NCBI GenBank assembly: GCA_009667805.1 | Contig: RXON01001467.1 | Span: 53,554-117,553, forward strand | Direction: 5' to 3' | Length of the DNA: 64,000 bases | From: Leptobrachium leishanense | Lineage: Eukaryota; Chordata; Amphibia; Anura; Megophryidae | Shown here: in pieces, positions 10,690 through 22,648 of the stretch | How the letters are laid out: every line of letters begins with the position of its first letter | Numbering within the stretch: position 1 is the first letter of the stretch | The notes under the pieces: generated by a model | The model's database searches: none | Seen by the model: the letters and a program-made list of their open reading frames with translations, nothing else | Told to the model about the DNA's origin: nothing | Translations under genes and position numbers: made by a program

Positions 10690-12631
10690 TAGTCATTACT
10701 CATAAGAGTGGAACGTTGAAAAGGAATCAAAGTAGGTGGGGGTGGAAGTATAGGATAGGCTGGCATCATAGGTGAGTTAGAAACGCAACATTTCTCAAGG
10801 CATAGCATCAACAATTTGTAAAAAATGGCAATAACAAGAATAATCATAACGAGATACATTAAACCATGTAAAATAGTTGAACCTAGGCTACCAAAAATAG
10901 AACTAAAGCCAAAGGTCCAATCAAATCCATCTAAGGGACTTGATACTTCCTGAGTTGGGTTTGAATTTCCTCAATATCATGTATATCTTGAGAAACTTCA
11001 CCTGAAATGTCATCAATGTGAAAACAACAATGGGTCAAATTAAGAAGACCACATACACCACCCTCCTTCATTAACAAATAATCAAGGGCCATACGATTCT
11101 GAATTACTGCATCTCTAATCTGACGTTGCTCAGCAGAAAGAACTGCTAGAGCATGTGTAGTGTGATTAAACAAGTCATCAACTAAGTCAACAAAAAGGTT
11201 CATTTTAGAATACAAACGAGCAACACCATATGCGGGTAGCAAGATTCCACCAAATCGCTCTGCCTCAGAGGTTTTGACAGATATGGAGGAGCGACGAGAG
11301 CGATGTACAGTGTTATGTAGGTCAATGCGCATACCAGACGGAACATATGGGTGAATAGTATGAGATGGACCAATAAGACCCAAAACACATTCACCAACAT
11401 AAGTTCTAGGTATTACCAAATATGCCCATTTACCACATAACTAGTAAAAAGGGGGGTTAAGGGGCAAGGTAGCATAAGCATTAATATAATATGTTGCAAC
11501 CATTATCATACTAGAGTATGTGCCATCTTCCACTTGCAAGGTCCAATCTTTTGGACTGTTGGAATCATGTAAGTTAAGTTTCCCAAAAGATGCTACATTC
11601 CACACAGTATTTTTAAACAAAACATGGGTAGCATTAATTTGGGATGCGTTAATACATCCAAACATGAAATCAGCAGAGTTGGCATTGCCAACACTTACAG
11701 GAAAAGTTTTATCCATCCATTGCAATAAACTTACACATTTATCTGGTATACCTGGGTTAGAACAAAGGGGGGAGGACACTAACTTAGAATGCCAAGGGGT
11801 GCTAAACCAGGACAAAGAACTATTACCGTAAAGAAAGGAAACACGAAAAGTGGCTTGTAGATTCATCTCAGAATTATTAGGGACATACATATGATGCATT
11901 ATAACCTGGCAAGGAGGTTCCTTTCTGTTAGGTTCTGGTGAAGGCATTCTACCAGTAATGTTAAATCTCATTCGTATCACTGCAGTACCACGATGTTCCT
12001 GTAAGAGGGGAGCACGTATAAAAGTGGCACTGGGATTGTTAGTAGTTTTAGAGAAAGTAGGCAATGTAAACAAATCATCATCAAAAAGACTTAGATTCAA
12101 AGCAACTCCTTCATACGGTATACCATATTTAGAACTAGTTGGTTTGGCCATACATATCCAGCAGGACTTGTTGAAACCTGAAAGTTCATATATAGTCTGA
12201 GCAGCATGTGCATAGTTATTAGGTCGATGCAAGTCTCTTTTCAAACGCATATTAAGAACTGGGGGACGAGCAAAGGAGATATTGTGGGGACCTACAATAT
12301 CTTCTCAGAAACATCTGTGATAGTAACATGAACTACCAGAAAGTATTATGAAATAAATCATAATGATTAAAAGTGAACCAAAAAAAATACAACAGTTCTT
12401 GGAAAAAGAGCAAAACATCTTGGTAGTAGTTCTAGCAATAGACACTGCAAGTGTAAAATCAGAGTAAATACAATATGTATTACTTTGTGAAAAAGGAAAG
12501 TTCATCAAAAAATAAACAGTTCGTGTAAATGAGGACAAAAAGGTACTACTCTTCAGGTTGAGTAGGACAGTTAAGAGGCATAAAAAAATAAATTGGGGGG
12601 AAAACAATTCTTCAGCTGGGAAACCAGCCAA
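10690..12631 (-). pseudogene. Retroviral env (SU and TM), broken
   Basis: One reading frame runs from 12631 to 10931 with two in-frame stops, TGA at 12305-12307 and TAG at 11441-11443. In order it shows a hydrophobic leader near 12370-12310, a surface subunit with a CWIC motif near 12150, a basic RSRR cleavage-type site near 11300, a hydrophobic fusion-peptide-like stretch, and a transmembrane-subunit segment with an LDYLLMKEGG-type region followed by two adjacent cysteines (CX7CC near 11030). A membrane-spanning segment and short tail lie in another frame at about 10900-10690, after a frame change near 10940. This is the envelope glycoprotein family that mediates receptor binding and fusion; this copy cannot be translated intact. 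Confidence 0.88.
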
Positions 12632-12699
12632 CAGGTTAGCAGGGGCTTACAACTGCTGTGGCCCACACTCCAGATTCATCAGTGGGGTACGTCACAGGA

Positions 12700-14796
12700 G
12701 GAGGTCATCTAGAAGCAGGGGTCATCGATTCCACGTCTGGGGTGAGGTCACAGGTGGATCAGGAATGAAGTCATCAGGGATGAATGGCGCTTTCTTTATC
12801 CTTGATGCATGGATCCAGGAAGGTGATTCATCAGTCAGCACGGCGGTTCTGGTCACAGCAAGGACGGTAGTCGGCTCTCCATATGGTGGATCAATGGTTT
12901 TGTGACGATGCAGGGCTTCACGAGCACTCGATCTCCTGGAACAAAACGGTGAGTAGGATCTGTGGAGAGAGGCGGGAAAGAGCAGGAGACCGTTCTATGG
13001 AAATCATGCAATGTTTTAAGCAATTGAGTAACATATGCTTCTCTAAATTCATCCAGATCACCTGGTAACATTACCAGGGGACCTTGCTTAGGAATCCATG
13101 GGGTAGGAAAGGGTCTTCCCATGAGAACTTCAAAGGGGGAAAGGCCAGTGACAGAATGGGTGGTCATTCTTATTTCTGCAAGAATGGCTGGAAGGTAATC
13201 CGGCCAGTTCTTGAAGGTACCCTCAGTAGCTTTTCTAAGTTTATTTTTGATATTTCTATTTTGCCGTTCCACGATTCCGGAACTTTCCGCATGGTATGGG
13301 CAATGAAACTTCCATTGAATGGCCATTAATTTTACCAATTCCTGTGTGATCTTGGAGGTAAAGGCAGGACCATTATCTGAATCAATAGATATGGGGCATC
13401 CATATCTGGGTATTAATTCTTTACAAAGAATTTTGGCAACAGTTCTGGCATTTTCTCTTGCAGTAGGGAAGGCTTCAGGCCATCTAGAAAACTTGTCAAC
13501 TATTACCAGAAGGTATTTCAGGTTACCTTTTGCAGTGGGCATGTGTGTAAAATCAATTTGGAGTTCCTGGAATGGACCATTAGCAGGCGGTAGGTGTTGA
13601 GTTTTAATTTTTGGGCCCTGTGTATTATTTCTGGCACATATAAGGCAACGAGAAAGTTGGGAATTAATCATAGCCTTAAGATTACAAACAGAAAAATGCT
13701 TAGCCATTTCGCTGTATGTGAGTTTGGGAGATCTGTGGCCAGGACCGTGAAAAGAAAAAATAAAGATTGGCGCTGCTGCAGCAGGTAAGCCAACTCTTCC
13801 TCCTTTCTCATAAATTCTAACATCAGGCGGAATTTCTTGAGACTTCACAAGGCCTTCTGAGGCCCAATGATAAACATCAGCTTCAGTAGCACCTGCCTGG
13901 AGTTCTTTAAGCATCCATTTCTGGGGCAGCAGAAAAGGAGAAAGGTAGCAGGTGACAATTGGAGGGTGAGGAACAAGAGAAATGGTAGGAGATGAAAGAG
14001 CAGCAGCTTTAGACTCAGCGTCAGCAAAATGATTGCCACGAGAAACAAAAGAGTCAACAGGATCATGACCTTTGCATTTAACAACAGCAAGACGAGAAGG
14101 CAATAGAATAGCAGACAGGAGATCAGAAATCAGATCAGAATGAGAAATAGGACGTCCATCAGCCGTAGTAAAACCACGGCGATGCCATAGTGCACCAAAA
14201 TCATGCACAACACCAAATGCATAACGAGAGTCAGTATAAATGGTGACAGGGAGATCTTTAAAAAGTTTACATGCAGCTGTTAAAGCAAAGAGTTCCGCAG
14301 CTTGCGAAGAATTTGAAGGAATGGAAGCAGATTCATGTACAATGTCAGGCAATTCAACCACAGCATAACCAGTCAGATACTGTGAATCAGAAGGACGAGA
14401 ACAGGAGCCATCAACAAAGATATGACGAATATCAGGACCTTCTAGAGGAGTGTCAGAAAGATCAGATCTAGGAGAGGTCGTTAGTTGAATGAGCGGAAGA
14501 CAATCATGTAATTCACGAGGCTCCTCTTGGTCTTCGCGTAGACGCAGGAGAGCGTTTAGAACAACAGAAGGACCAGAAGTGACAGAAGAGTATTTGACAG
14601 ACAAATTGGAGGTAGAAGTTAGTACAGTTTCATAACCAGACAAACGTTGGGAAGAAATGTGCTGGGTAGAAAGGTTACGAAGTACATGCAAGACATTGTG
14701 TTGTGTATGGAGAATCGTGTCAGTACCTAGGGTTAAGGACTGAACTGTTTCCACAGCCATGGCACAGGCAGCCAAGGAGCGGAGACAATTTGGCAT
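12700..14796 (-). pseudogene. Retroviral pol: RNase H and integrase
   Basis: An uninterrupted 647-residue stretch begins in the RT connection domain, then RNase H (HIFVDGSCS with catalytic D, QAAELFAL with E, TDSRYAF with D, and GNHFADAES near its end). Integrase follows with an HHCC-type zinc region ending CLICARN, the catalytic D in QIDFTHM, D in DSDNGPAFTS, and E in SSGIVERQN, then a basic C-terminal domain. The frame shifts near 12895, and the remaining C-terminal residues (SPSWIHASRIK) read in another frame to about 12700. At the upstream side, the frame changes beside a short T run near 14791. All catalytic residues are present; only the frame breaks disable it. Confidence 0.92.
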
Positions 14797-16420
14797 TCCT
14801 GAACAACAGGTGGCATGACTTTTGACAAAAATGCAGTTGGACGCAGTGCCCCCCCGTGGACCTGTGCAAGAACAGCCGCCATTGTGCGCCCATCCTCCCT
14901 ACAGTAGAGGTGAAAAGGCAGTTTATAGTTCGGTAGCCCCAGTGCTGGTGCAGTAGCCAACAGTTCCTTTAACGTATCAAAGGCAGACACCATGTCCGGA
15001 GACCAAACAATTTGGTCCGGAGCTGTGCGCGCAGCAGACGCACGAAGAACAGAGTCATAATAGGAACAGTCTGGTATCCAATGACGACAAAAATTCACCA
15101 TCCCTAGAAAGGACAACATGTCTGTTTTGGAGGCAGGACGCTTGAGCTGGAGCAGGCTCTGAATGCGGGACGGTGAGAGGACACGAGATCCCTCAGTGAG
15201 AACGAAACCCAAATATTCAACAGAGGTGGAGCAAAATTGCATCTTTTTTCTGGACACCTTGTGGCCTTCTGAGTGTAGATGGTTTAGGAGAGCAACAGAG
15301 TCAGTGTAACATGCAGCTTGGCTGAGGCTACAAAGGAGGAGGTCATCCACATACTGTAGTAAGGTGGAGCCTTCCGGCGGACTGTAACTCAACAGAGTCT
15401 CACGCAGGGCACGAGCAAAAGACGCAGGACTGTCAATAAATCCCATAGGTAAAACTGACCAACAAAATTGACTACCTTCAAATGTAAAAGCCAAAATGTG
15501 TTGTGTATCTGGATGTACTGGGACAGAAAAAAGGCATTTTTTAGGTCTATGACTGTAAAATGTGTGGAGTCTGGGGGTATGGAGGTGAGAAGGGTTGGGA
15601 GGTCAGGTACAATTGGAGAAATAGGAATTATGATTTCATTGAGAGATCTGAAATCCTGAGTAAAGCGATATCCATCTCCTTTAGGCACAGGATTTACAGG
15701 CGTGTTGTACGAACTTACAATGGGACGCAGAATGCCAGTAGCAAGGAAGCGGCGAATGAATTCCCGTATTCCTTCAACTTTAGCAGGTGACAGATTATAT
15801 TGCTTGTGATAGACAGGAGTTGTCGATTTTTTTAATTTTGTGGAATATGGTGTGCAGGAAATAGAACCCACATCATATTCGTCAATTGCCCATACATCCG
15901 GATGTACACACAATTCGAGATCAGGTGCTGAAAGGAAAGCACAGTGAAGAGGAGAGAAGGAATGGGAGGAAGTGTTAGGTGGAGACACTGGAGAGAGAGG
16001 AGTGGGGGCTGTTGGGGGATGACATGTGCTGGGAGCAGCTTCAAAAGAAAGAAATGGAGAATCCACATGTAAAGATCCAGATGGCATGCAGATAATAGAC
16101 ACAGCAAGCAAAGAAAGCAAATCTCTGCCTAACAAATTAACAGGACAGGTAGGGAGAACATGAAAAGAATGAAACACAGAGGCAGGAGAAGAATTTGAAG
16201 AAATAGCAATGGGTGGGGTGACAAACGTATCTGTTAGAACTCCATTAATCCCCAAGATGGCGTCTCAGCAGGTTTAATTGACCACAAACACCACTCTATT
16301 GTAAGCGTCGAATTTGTAGCACCCGTATCCACAAGGAATGGGGTTTTATGATCCTCCAAATTAAGGATCACTAGGGGCAAATGGTCAACTGTTTCTGAAA
16401 CCTGAACACATGAGATGGAG
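14733..16420 (-). pseudogene. Retroviral pro-pol: protease and reverse transcriptase
   Basis: The protease active site DTGA is encoded at about 16329-16318. The frame changes near 16255, beside a run of four C, then gives the protease C-terminal LLGRDLL motif and the start of reverse transcriptase. A second change near 15530, in a run of A/T, precedes the palm domain with VLPMGFIDSP and the catalytic YVDD encoded at 15342-15353. The product would be processed from a Gag-Pro-Pol polyprotein. The gag stop lies at 16438, so pro follows directly. Confidence 0.9.
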
Positions 16421-16437
16421 CATGCCTCTGGGCCACA

Positions 16438-18212
16438 TCATGCATTTGATTGGTTTTGCCAATCAATCTTATGACGAGGTGGATCACAGACATTGTTAGG
16501 AGAGGTAACAGCATTGCTTGTTGGAGATCTTGGCTGGGGGTTCATAGCAGTATTGCCAATGTTCCTGGGATTATGAGGGCATTCATTACGCCAGTGATTT
16601 GGATCTCCACAAATGAAACAAGTACCTAGGGTACGTGTGGGGTGTTGAGGACGATAATAAGTCCGTTTAGGGCGAGGACCATTATTACCTGGGGGACCTG
16701 AAGGACTGTTAAAAACAGCTAACATATATTTAGAATGCTGCAGGTCAAAGCAACCTGCAGAATCTTTAACAAGGAGCCTATTATTAAGATCAATAGGTAC
16801 CACTGTTGGCCAGTTATCAATCACCTGTTTAGCAATTCTCTGGGTATCATCTCTGAGATTACCCATGAGAGTTTGAGTGTAGAGGAGACCCATATCTCCA
16901 TCTAATGTCATGCCGGCATCCTCCTTCCAGTTCTTATGGAACCGGTGGACGAATTCGGTGACAGATTCTTTGGCATTTTGTTTGCATGCAATGGCTGCGA
17001 CCATAGAACGTCGAGCTCCATAATTACGAGTCCATTCATCACAAACTTCTGTCCACATATCATCAATCTGGGCCGATGTTTGTAAAGGCAAATTTTGGGG
17101 TGTAATAGGGGCACCTATTAGAGGAACATGGGGGGGTTGAAGTGAGAGAACACGAGTCCAATCAAAACCAGTGTCATCAGCATATCCCATGACACCGTTA
17201 ATGATCAACTTGTAATCTTCCTGAGTTAATTGCAATCCTCGTGTCGCCCGTTTAAGGTATTGTGTTGTCGCAGTCGGGGAAATTCTGGGACTAGGAGAAC
17301 CCTTAATTATCGAATTTAAGGTTCCTATATCAGGGGGCATAATAACGACATTATTTCCTGCAATTAAATAGGGCATCTGATATCTAGCAGGGGGTTGATA
17401 GTTTTGCCAGATTGGGTCCTAGTTATTATGTTCTGAAGTTGGGGTTCAAATTGGTCAATAAAAGATTGCATTTGGGGAGAGTATCCTACACGGTTGGGTT
17501 TGGAAGTGGATACAAATGAAGATGTACTGAATTTAGACATAGGGGTTTTATTTTGCCAATCATATGTGCTAGTTTCATCTTGTTCTGTGTCAGATTCTGT
17601 TTCAACATGGGGTATTCCTACGATAGCACCTAAAACACCTATATTTTGTGTTAGGGCTTCGGGGGAAGGCAGAGGATTAGTAGTCGTTTCAATAGTTGTA
17701 ATCACAGCTGCCAAAGTCTTAGGGTCAAGGCTGGGATAAAGGGAAGAGGGTTTGGGAGTAGGTTGTGAAAGGGCAGGAGGAGAGGAATTGTAAGGTGGGG
17801 GATTACCTATGGACCATGATATATCTTTAGGAGTTTTAGAAATGGGGTTATATGAAGAGGACAAGTGAATCCACACTTTACCACATTCCTTCATATATTT
17901 TCTATCCCAATTTGAGTCAGGTTGGAAATATGGGAAAGCTTTCTGGTCGCCAAGACATAAGCCTTTAATCATGGACATATGATAGGAAGAGAAGCTTCCT
18001 GAATTTGGGAATGGATCAAAAGAATGCATGGCTGTAGTCCAGCCAGCGAGACAATCTATAAAGGGCGTGGTGAAATATCCGCCAGCAACACGTTGTACAT
18101 AATCGGCGGGCGTTTCAGCAGGGCCATTTTGGGGCATTAACTTCTTATTGAAGTGCTTATCTAATTTGCCCGTTGTTTTTGGATCTATATGGGAGGATTT
18201 TTTGGCACCCAT
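16438..18212 (-). pseudogene. Retroviral gag, frameshifted
   Basis: I take the start as the ATG at 18212-18210, giving MGAKKSS, where Gly2 fits an N-myristoylation signal; an upstream ATG in the same frame (18317) would bury this signal. Matrix and a proline-rich segment follow. The frame changes near 17390, beside a run of five G. The second part carries capsid (with an EFVHRFHKNW-type segment) and nucleocapsid with one CCHC zinc knuckle (CFICGDPNHWRNEC) near 16617-16576. One knuckle is typical of gamma-like viruses. The frame ends at 16438, just before the protease. Confidence 0.88.
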
Positions 18213-18779
18213 ATCGCAAAAAAAAGGCGCGGTGGAGGGGGGAAGGAGAAGGGCCAGCGCAATTAAAAAGGTGAGAGGGAAAGGGTCGCAAAAATGCGCA
18301 GTTTCCTCTATTGTCACTGAGCCAAATCACAAAACAGCAATCTCCATTCTATTTAAAATCTTTTTAACTACACTATCAGGGAAAACACGCACAAATAGGA
18401 AATAACAAGTAGTCAGGTAAATAGAGATCCAATTCTCGGGGCGGGAAACTTAAAGGTATTAATCTTTTAAAATATAATACTCTTTACAACACAATTCAAA
18501 TGTGAGTCACTAACTGCGGGGACATCCAACAATTGATCAAGGAAACAAAGAGAAAGGATCACTATTCTTTACCCAGACGATTGTAAAAAAATCCTATTTT
18601 TCATTCACCATCACTCAAACAATCAAATCATTCAAAATAAACTCTTGCACTATCAAATCAAATAATGCGAGTTCGTAAATTTGAACAAGCAAGTTATCTA
18701 TGATGAATATTAGGTTCAATAAATATTAATAAAATAGATATGTAACCCATACTCACCCAGACAAGTTGATTAGTTCAAA

Positions 18780-18797
18780 TCCGTACTTCTGATACCA
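18780..18797 (-). other. Primer binding site of the provirus
   Basis: On the minus strand, three bases after the 5' LTR, the sequence reads TGGTATCAGAAGTACGGA. Its complement ends in CCA, and the match to a tRNA 3' end continues upstream into a T-arm-like GTTCAAATCC at about 18773-18782. The tRNA identity is not certain; the 3' end resembles leucine tRNAs. Confidence 0.75.
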
Positions 18798-18800
18798 AAT

Positions 18801-19453
18801 TGATATGGATACTGCAAGCATCACAGGAATGGCCACGGTCCAGTGATGAGAGATAGCTGCTTTGTCACCAGACCCAGTGACCATACAGGAAACAGAACTC
18901 GAGTGAGAATAATAGAAGACGAGGACACAAGTGCTGTCTCAGGTTATTTCTTTACTCTGGGGCAAAATTTCATACACCCAGTAGTTTTGTCAAACATTTG
19001 GAGCGTCACAAATTCATGAATTACAAACCGATACGTCAGCATTATAGGAAGAGGTGTTTTTCCTACTTTGGGCAGTACCTAGACTTACACAAACATTTCC
19101 TGTACTAGCCTAGTAGGCACGCCTAAATTGACATCACAGCTATATCCTATTCTAGGAATAGGAATGTTCCATAGGATGTATTTAAACAATTGACCATGGA
19201 CCATGTGTATCCTTCCCTTCCTCTCGGCTGGTCAGCCTCTCATAGTTTCTAGAGGAAATGAAATTGAATAGAACATCTGCACTCCTTGATAACAACAGGA
19301 AGCCAAGAAAAAGACCATACTTCAGCATTACCTCATGATCAGGCATTTGCTGAGCAGTCAATCTGGCCCTATATATTTATATAGATATCAAATATTACTA
19401 GAATATAGAAATATTAATTCAATGAATTATCTACCATATTTAAATCCCTTTCA
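18801..19453 (-). repeat. 5' LTR of the provirus
   Basis: 653 bp, TG...CA ends, paired with 9890-10541. It lies next to the primer binding site and would drive minus-strand transcription. I did not fix the TATA box or poly(A) signal. Confidence 0.93.
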
Positions 19454-19458
19454 AGGAC

Positions 19459-19806
19459 AGGATTAAAAAACTTGAGGATGCTCTAAAGCGACACTTGTGT
19501 AACTCCTTTCCAGGCACTGGTAGGTTTCCAAGTGATGACACACGTGCTTCTGAGGCTGCGGATGATCAGAGGAATAGTGGTGAAGGCCAGGGCCGCTTGA
19601 CTGATGCATTTTTACATTTTTTTAGTCCACGACGCCCAGGGACGTCAAATGTAGGCACCCATTGCCAGCATCTTCACCATATGGTGCAGGACTACCTAGG
19701 GGCAAGGGCAGACCTGGATACCTTTCCAGCAGATGATCCACTGGCTTACTGGGTGTTGAGATTGGATTACTGGCAAGAATTTAGCTATTATGCTATGCAT
19801 TTATAA
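19459..19806 (+). pseudogene. hAT transposase C-terminal part, downstream of the provirus
   Basis: Continues the transposase interrupted at 9889: a KLEDALKRHLCN-type segment (LEDALKRHLC visible), then GRLTDAFLHFFS, and the dimerisation-domain block DTFPADDPLAYWVLRLDYW. It stops at 19806 after SYYAMHL. The minus-strand copy continues there with LLSERTFSAAG, which contains the third catalytic acidic residue; that segment is deleted here. Confidence 0.85.
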
Positions 19807-19899
19807 AAATGAATCAGTCCTGAATCACCAGCTATCAATCCCCTGATGCTGAAGTAACGGAATAGATCGGGGATGTCTTCTGCATTCACAAAACCTCCA

Positions 19900-20460
19900 G
19901 CACTGAACTCTTCCACAATACCACAAAAGGGTTACGGTGTGAAGGCACTTGCTGCCATGTAAGGTGCAATATTTGGCTGCACTGACGCCTGTGCCACGTA
20001 TCATTTTAATTTTTTGAACCGCAGGTCCAACCCTGCACTCTTCCACAATACCACAAAAGGGTTACGGTGTGAAGGCACTTGCTGCCATGAAAGGCACAAT
20101 ATCTGGGTGCACTGACACCTTTACCAGATACATATCTTTTTAATATAGGACCACATGGTCCACCCCTGCATTCTTCCACAATACCACAGAGGGGTTACTG
20201 TATGATAGTACTTGCTGGCCTGGCACCAAAAGCACAATATCTGGGTGCACTGATGCCTTTAACAGATGCATATCTTTTTAATATAGGACCGCAAGGTCCA
20301 CCCCTGCATTCTGCCACAATACCACAGAGGGGTTACTGTATGATAGTACTTGCAGGCCTGGCACCAAAAGCGCAATATTTGGCTGCACTGCCACTGACGC
20401 CTGTATCAGATTCATATCCTCAGAGGGGTTACGGTGTGACGGCACTGTTGCCGACACTGA
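19900..20460 (+). repeat. Subterminal tandem repeat of the hAT element, ~130 bp unit, four copies
   Basis: Blocks beginning near CTTCCACAATACCACA recur at about 19911, 20039, 20170 and 20308, each followed by a GGGTTAC stretch, GCAC-TTGC and a CTGACGCCTGT-type end. The same array is present, inverted, in the copy at 21747-27842 (about 22310-22640). Subterminal repeats of this kind are typical transposase-binding regions in hAT elements; binding here is inference. Confidence 0.8.
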
Positions 20461-21020
20461 AGGCCCAATTTTAAAGCACCAATTGTTACTTTCATCCAAA
20501 GCCTGCAAGTTTCACAATAATTTAGCCAAAAAATCCCTAAACCTTTTCTACGTGTCCGAAAAAGTCTCCTACATACATACAGACTGCCGCCCCAAGCCGT
20601 TGTTTATGGATAGATTAAAGGAAAAGCATTTACCGTCATTTGAAACGTCATTTTTTTGTTTTTAAGTGTTTCTATACATCCTAGAAATCTGCCACTTCAC
20701 GGGCAGGTTATGGGGACCTCCTAGGCACGATATTTGAAGGAATTTTTGGCTTTTCTTTTTAACCCTTATTTCATGGAGAACTCACTGCACCTTTATAAAT
20801 GTATTTTTTTTACTTTTTGTTCTTGTTTCCTGTCCCCCAGGGCACTACCCGGACCCCCATACACCTTTTATGGCAAATATCTAGCATATATGCCCTCTTG
20901 GAGGGCACTCTAAAAATCGAATGTTCAGCCCCATTTACTTGTATTGAGTTCGAGTTCGAATTCGAACATTTGGAAAGTTCGAGTGCGAACCGAACTCGGG
21001 GGGTGTTCGGCTCATCCCTA

Positions 21021-21200
21021 ATCCTAACCTAACCCTAATCATATGACACACAGAAACTGTAACCCTAATCATATGACACACAGACACTGTAAACCAAACC
21101 TAATCATATGACACACAGAAACTGTAACCCAAACCTAACCCTAATCATATGAAACATAGAAACTGTAACCCCAACCTAACCCTAATCATATGACACACAG
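21021..21200 (-). repeat. Telomere-like satellite, inverted orientation
   Basis: Units read CCTAACCCTAATCATATGAC and ACACAGAAACTGTAACCC, the reverse complement of the block left of 7643. The two blocks flank the hAT element in opposite orientation. Confidence 0.88.
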
Positions 21201-21510
21201 AATGACATCATTTCCAGGCGACCCAGCCCCCCCCCCCGGGAGATCGCCTGGAAGGGGGGGGGATCCGTTCGGTTCCCTCTCCCTCCCGATCGGAAGGTCC
21301 CACAAAAAAAAGCCAGGCACCGATTAAAAGGAGAGAGTCTCCCCTTTTAAGCGGTGCCTGGCTTTAACCCCTTCGGCGCCTTGCGGATGGCGGCTCCACC
21401 CCAGGTCCCCCCTCACTGCCTGACGTCCTCACGCATAGCGTGATGACATCAGATAGCCGGGGAACCCCTAGCTTCCCGGAATCCCCTGGTGGAGATAGGG
21501 GGATCATTTG
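21197..21510. repeat. Hairpin-chain fragment
   Basis: Consecutive inverted repeats include CCAGGCGA...TCGCCTGG, a long stem AGCCAGGCACCG...CGGTGCCTGGCT at about 21310-21364, and a TGACGTC...GATGACATCA-type stem. The right half (GGCGGCTCCACCCC through ATCCCCTGGTGGAGATAGGG) is repeated at 28040-28147. No coding content. Confidence 0.75.
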
Positions 21511-21746
21511 ATGGTTCAGAGATGCTGTGAGGTTGTGTATAGAGATGCTGTGAGGTTGTGTATAGAGATGCTGTAAGGCTGTGTATAGAGATACTGATGG
21601 GGTTGTGTATAGAGATGCTGTGAGGTTATGTATAGAGATGCTGTGAGGTTGTGTATAGAGATGATGTGAGGCTGTGTATAGAGATGCGATGGGTTTGTGT
21701 ATAGAGATGCTGTGTATAGAGATGCAGTGAGGTTGTGTATAGAGAT
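21511..21746. repeat. 23-bp minisatellite, left part
   Basis: Unit GTGTATAGAGATGCTGTGAGGTT, about ten irregular copies. The array continues at 27843-28000 on the other side of the hAT element, which inserted into it. Confidence 0.9.
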
Positions 21747-22648
21747 TAGGGATGAGCCGATCACCCCCCGAGTTCGGTTCGAGCCCGAACACGAACTTCC
21801 CATTTGTTCGGGTCTGAACCCGAACCCGAACCCAATGCAAGTCAATGGGGCTGAAAATTCGGTTTTTAGAGTGCCCTCCAAGAGGGCATATATGCTAGAT
21901 ATTTGCCATAAAAGGTGTATGGGGGTCCAGGTAGTACCCTGGGGGACAGGAAACAAGGTCAAAAAGTTAAAAAAAAAGTTTTTAAAAGGGACAGTGAGTT
22001 TGCCATGAAATAAGAGTTAAAAATAAAAACCAAAAAATCCTTCAAATATCGTGCCTAGGAGGTCCCCATAACCTGACCGTGAAGTGGCGGATTTCTAGAA
22101 TGTATAGAAACACTTAAAAACAAAAAAATGACGTTTCAAATGACGGTAAATGCTTTTCCTTTAATCTATCCATAAACAACTGCTTGGGGCGGCAGTCTGT
22201 ATGAAAAGAGGAGACATTTTCGTACACGCAGAAAAAGTTTACAGATTTTTTTGGCTAAATTATTGTGAAACTTATGCAGGCTTTGGATGAAAGTAACAAT
22301 AGAAGCTTCAAAATTGGTCCTTTAGCGTCCCCAACAGTGCCGTCACACTGTAACCCCTCTGAGGATATGAATCTGATACTGGCGTCAGTGGCAGTGCACC
22401 CAAATATTGTGCTTTTGGTGCCAGGCCTGCAAGTACTATCGTACAGTAACCCCTCTGTGGTATTGTGGAAGAATGCAGGGGTGGACCAAGTGGTCCTATA
22501 TTGAAAATATATGCATCTGGTACAGGTGTCAGTGCAGCCAAATATTGTGCCTTTCATGGCAGCAAGTGCATTCACACCATAACCCTTTTGTGGTATTGTG
22601 AAAGAGTTCAGTGCTGGAGGTTTTGTGCATGCAGAAGACATCCCCGAT

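Larger units (their letters stand above)
9885..19458 (-). mobile_element. Full-length endogenous retrovirus, gamma/epsilon-like
   Basis: The provirus spans 9890-19453 and begins TG and ends CA. It is flanked by the 5-bp duplication AGGAC at 9885-9889 and 19454-19458, inside the hAT transposase gene. Gene order on the minus strand is LTR, primer site, gag, pro-pol (RT, RNase H, integrase), env, LTR. The single zinc knuckle, YVDD polymerase motif and CWIC-type Env fit a gamma/epsilon-related (class I) virus; the exact genus is not resolved. All genes carry stops or frame changes. The two LTRs are nearly identical, indicating recent insertion. Confidence 0.93.
7643..21020 (+). mobile_element. 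hAT-family transposon, degenerate, containing a provirus
   Basis: The left tip is TAGGGATGAGCTG and the right tip is CGGCTCATCCCTA, the same ends as the minus-strand copy at 21747-27842. Between them lie the remains of a BED-finger transposase on the plus strand and a 3' region of subterminal repeats. The 9.6-kb provirus at 9890-19453 is inserted in the transposase gene. The flanks do not form a matching 8-bp duplication (TGTGTCAT on the left, ATCCTAAC on the right), and the satellite on the two sides is in opposite orientations. Large internal deletions make this copy non-autonomous. Confidence 0.82.

Noticed and set aside
18770..18800. A tRNA gene beside the provirus LTR
   Set aside because: Only the T-arm and acceptor 3' end are present; this is the primer binding site, not a full tRNA.
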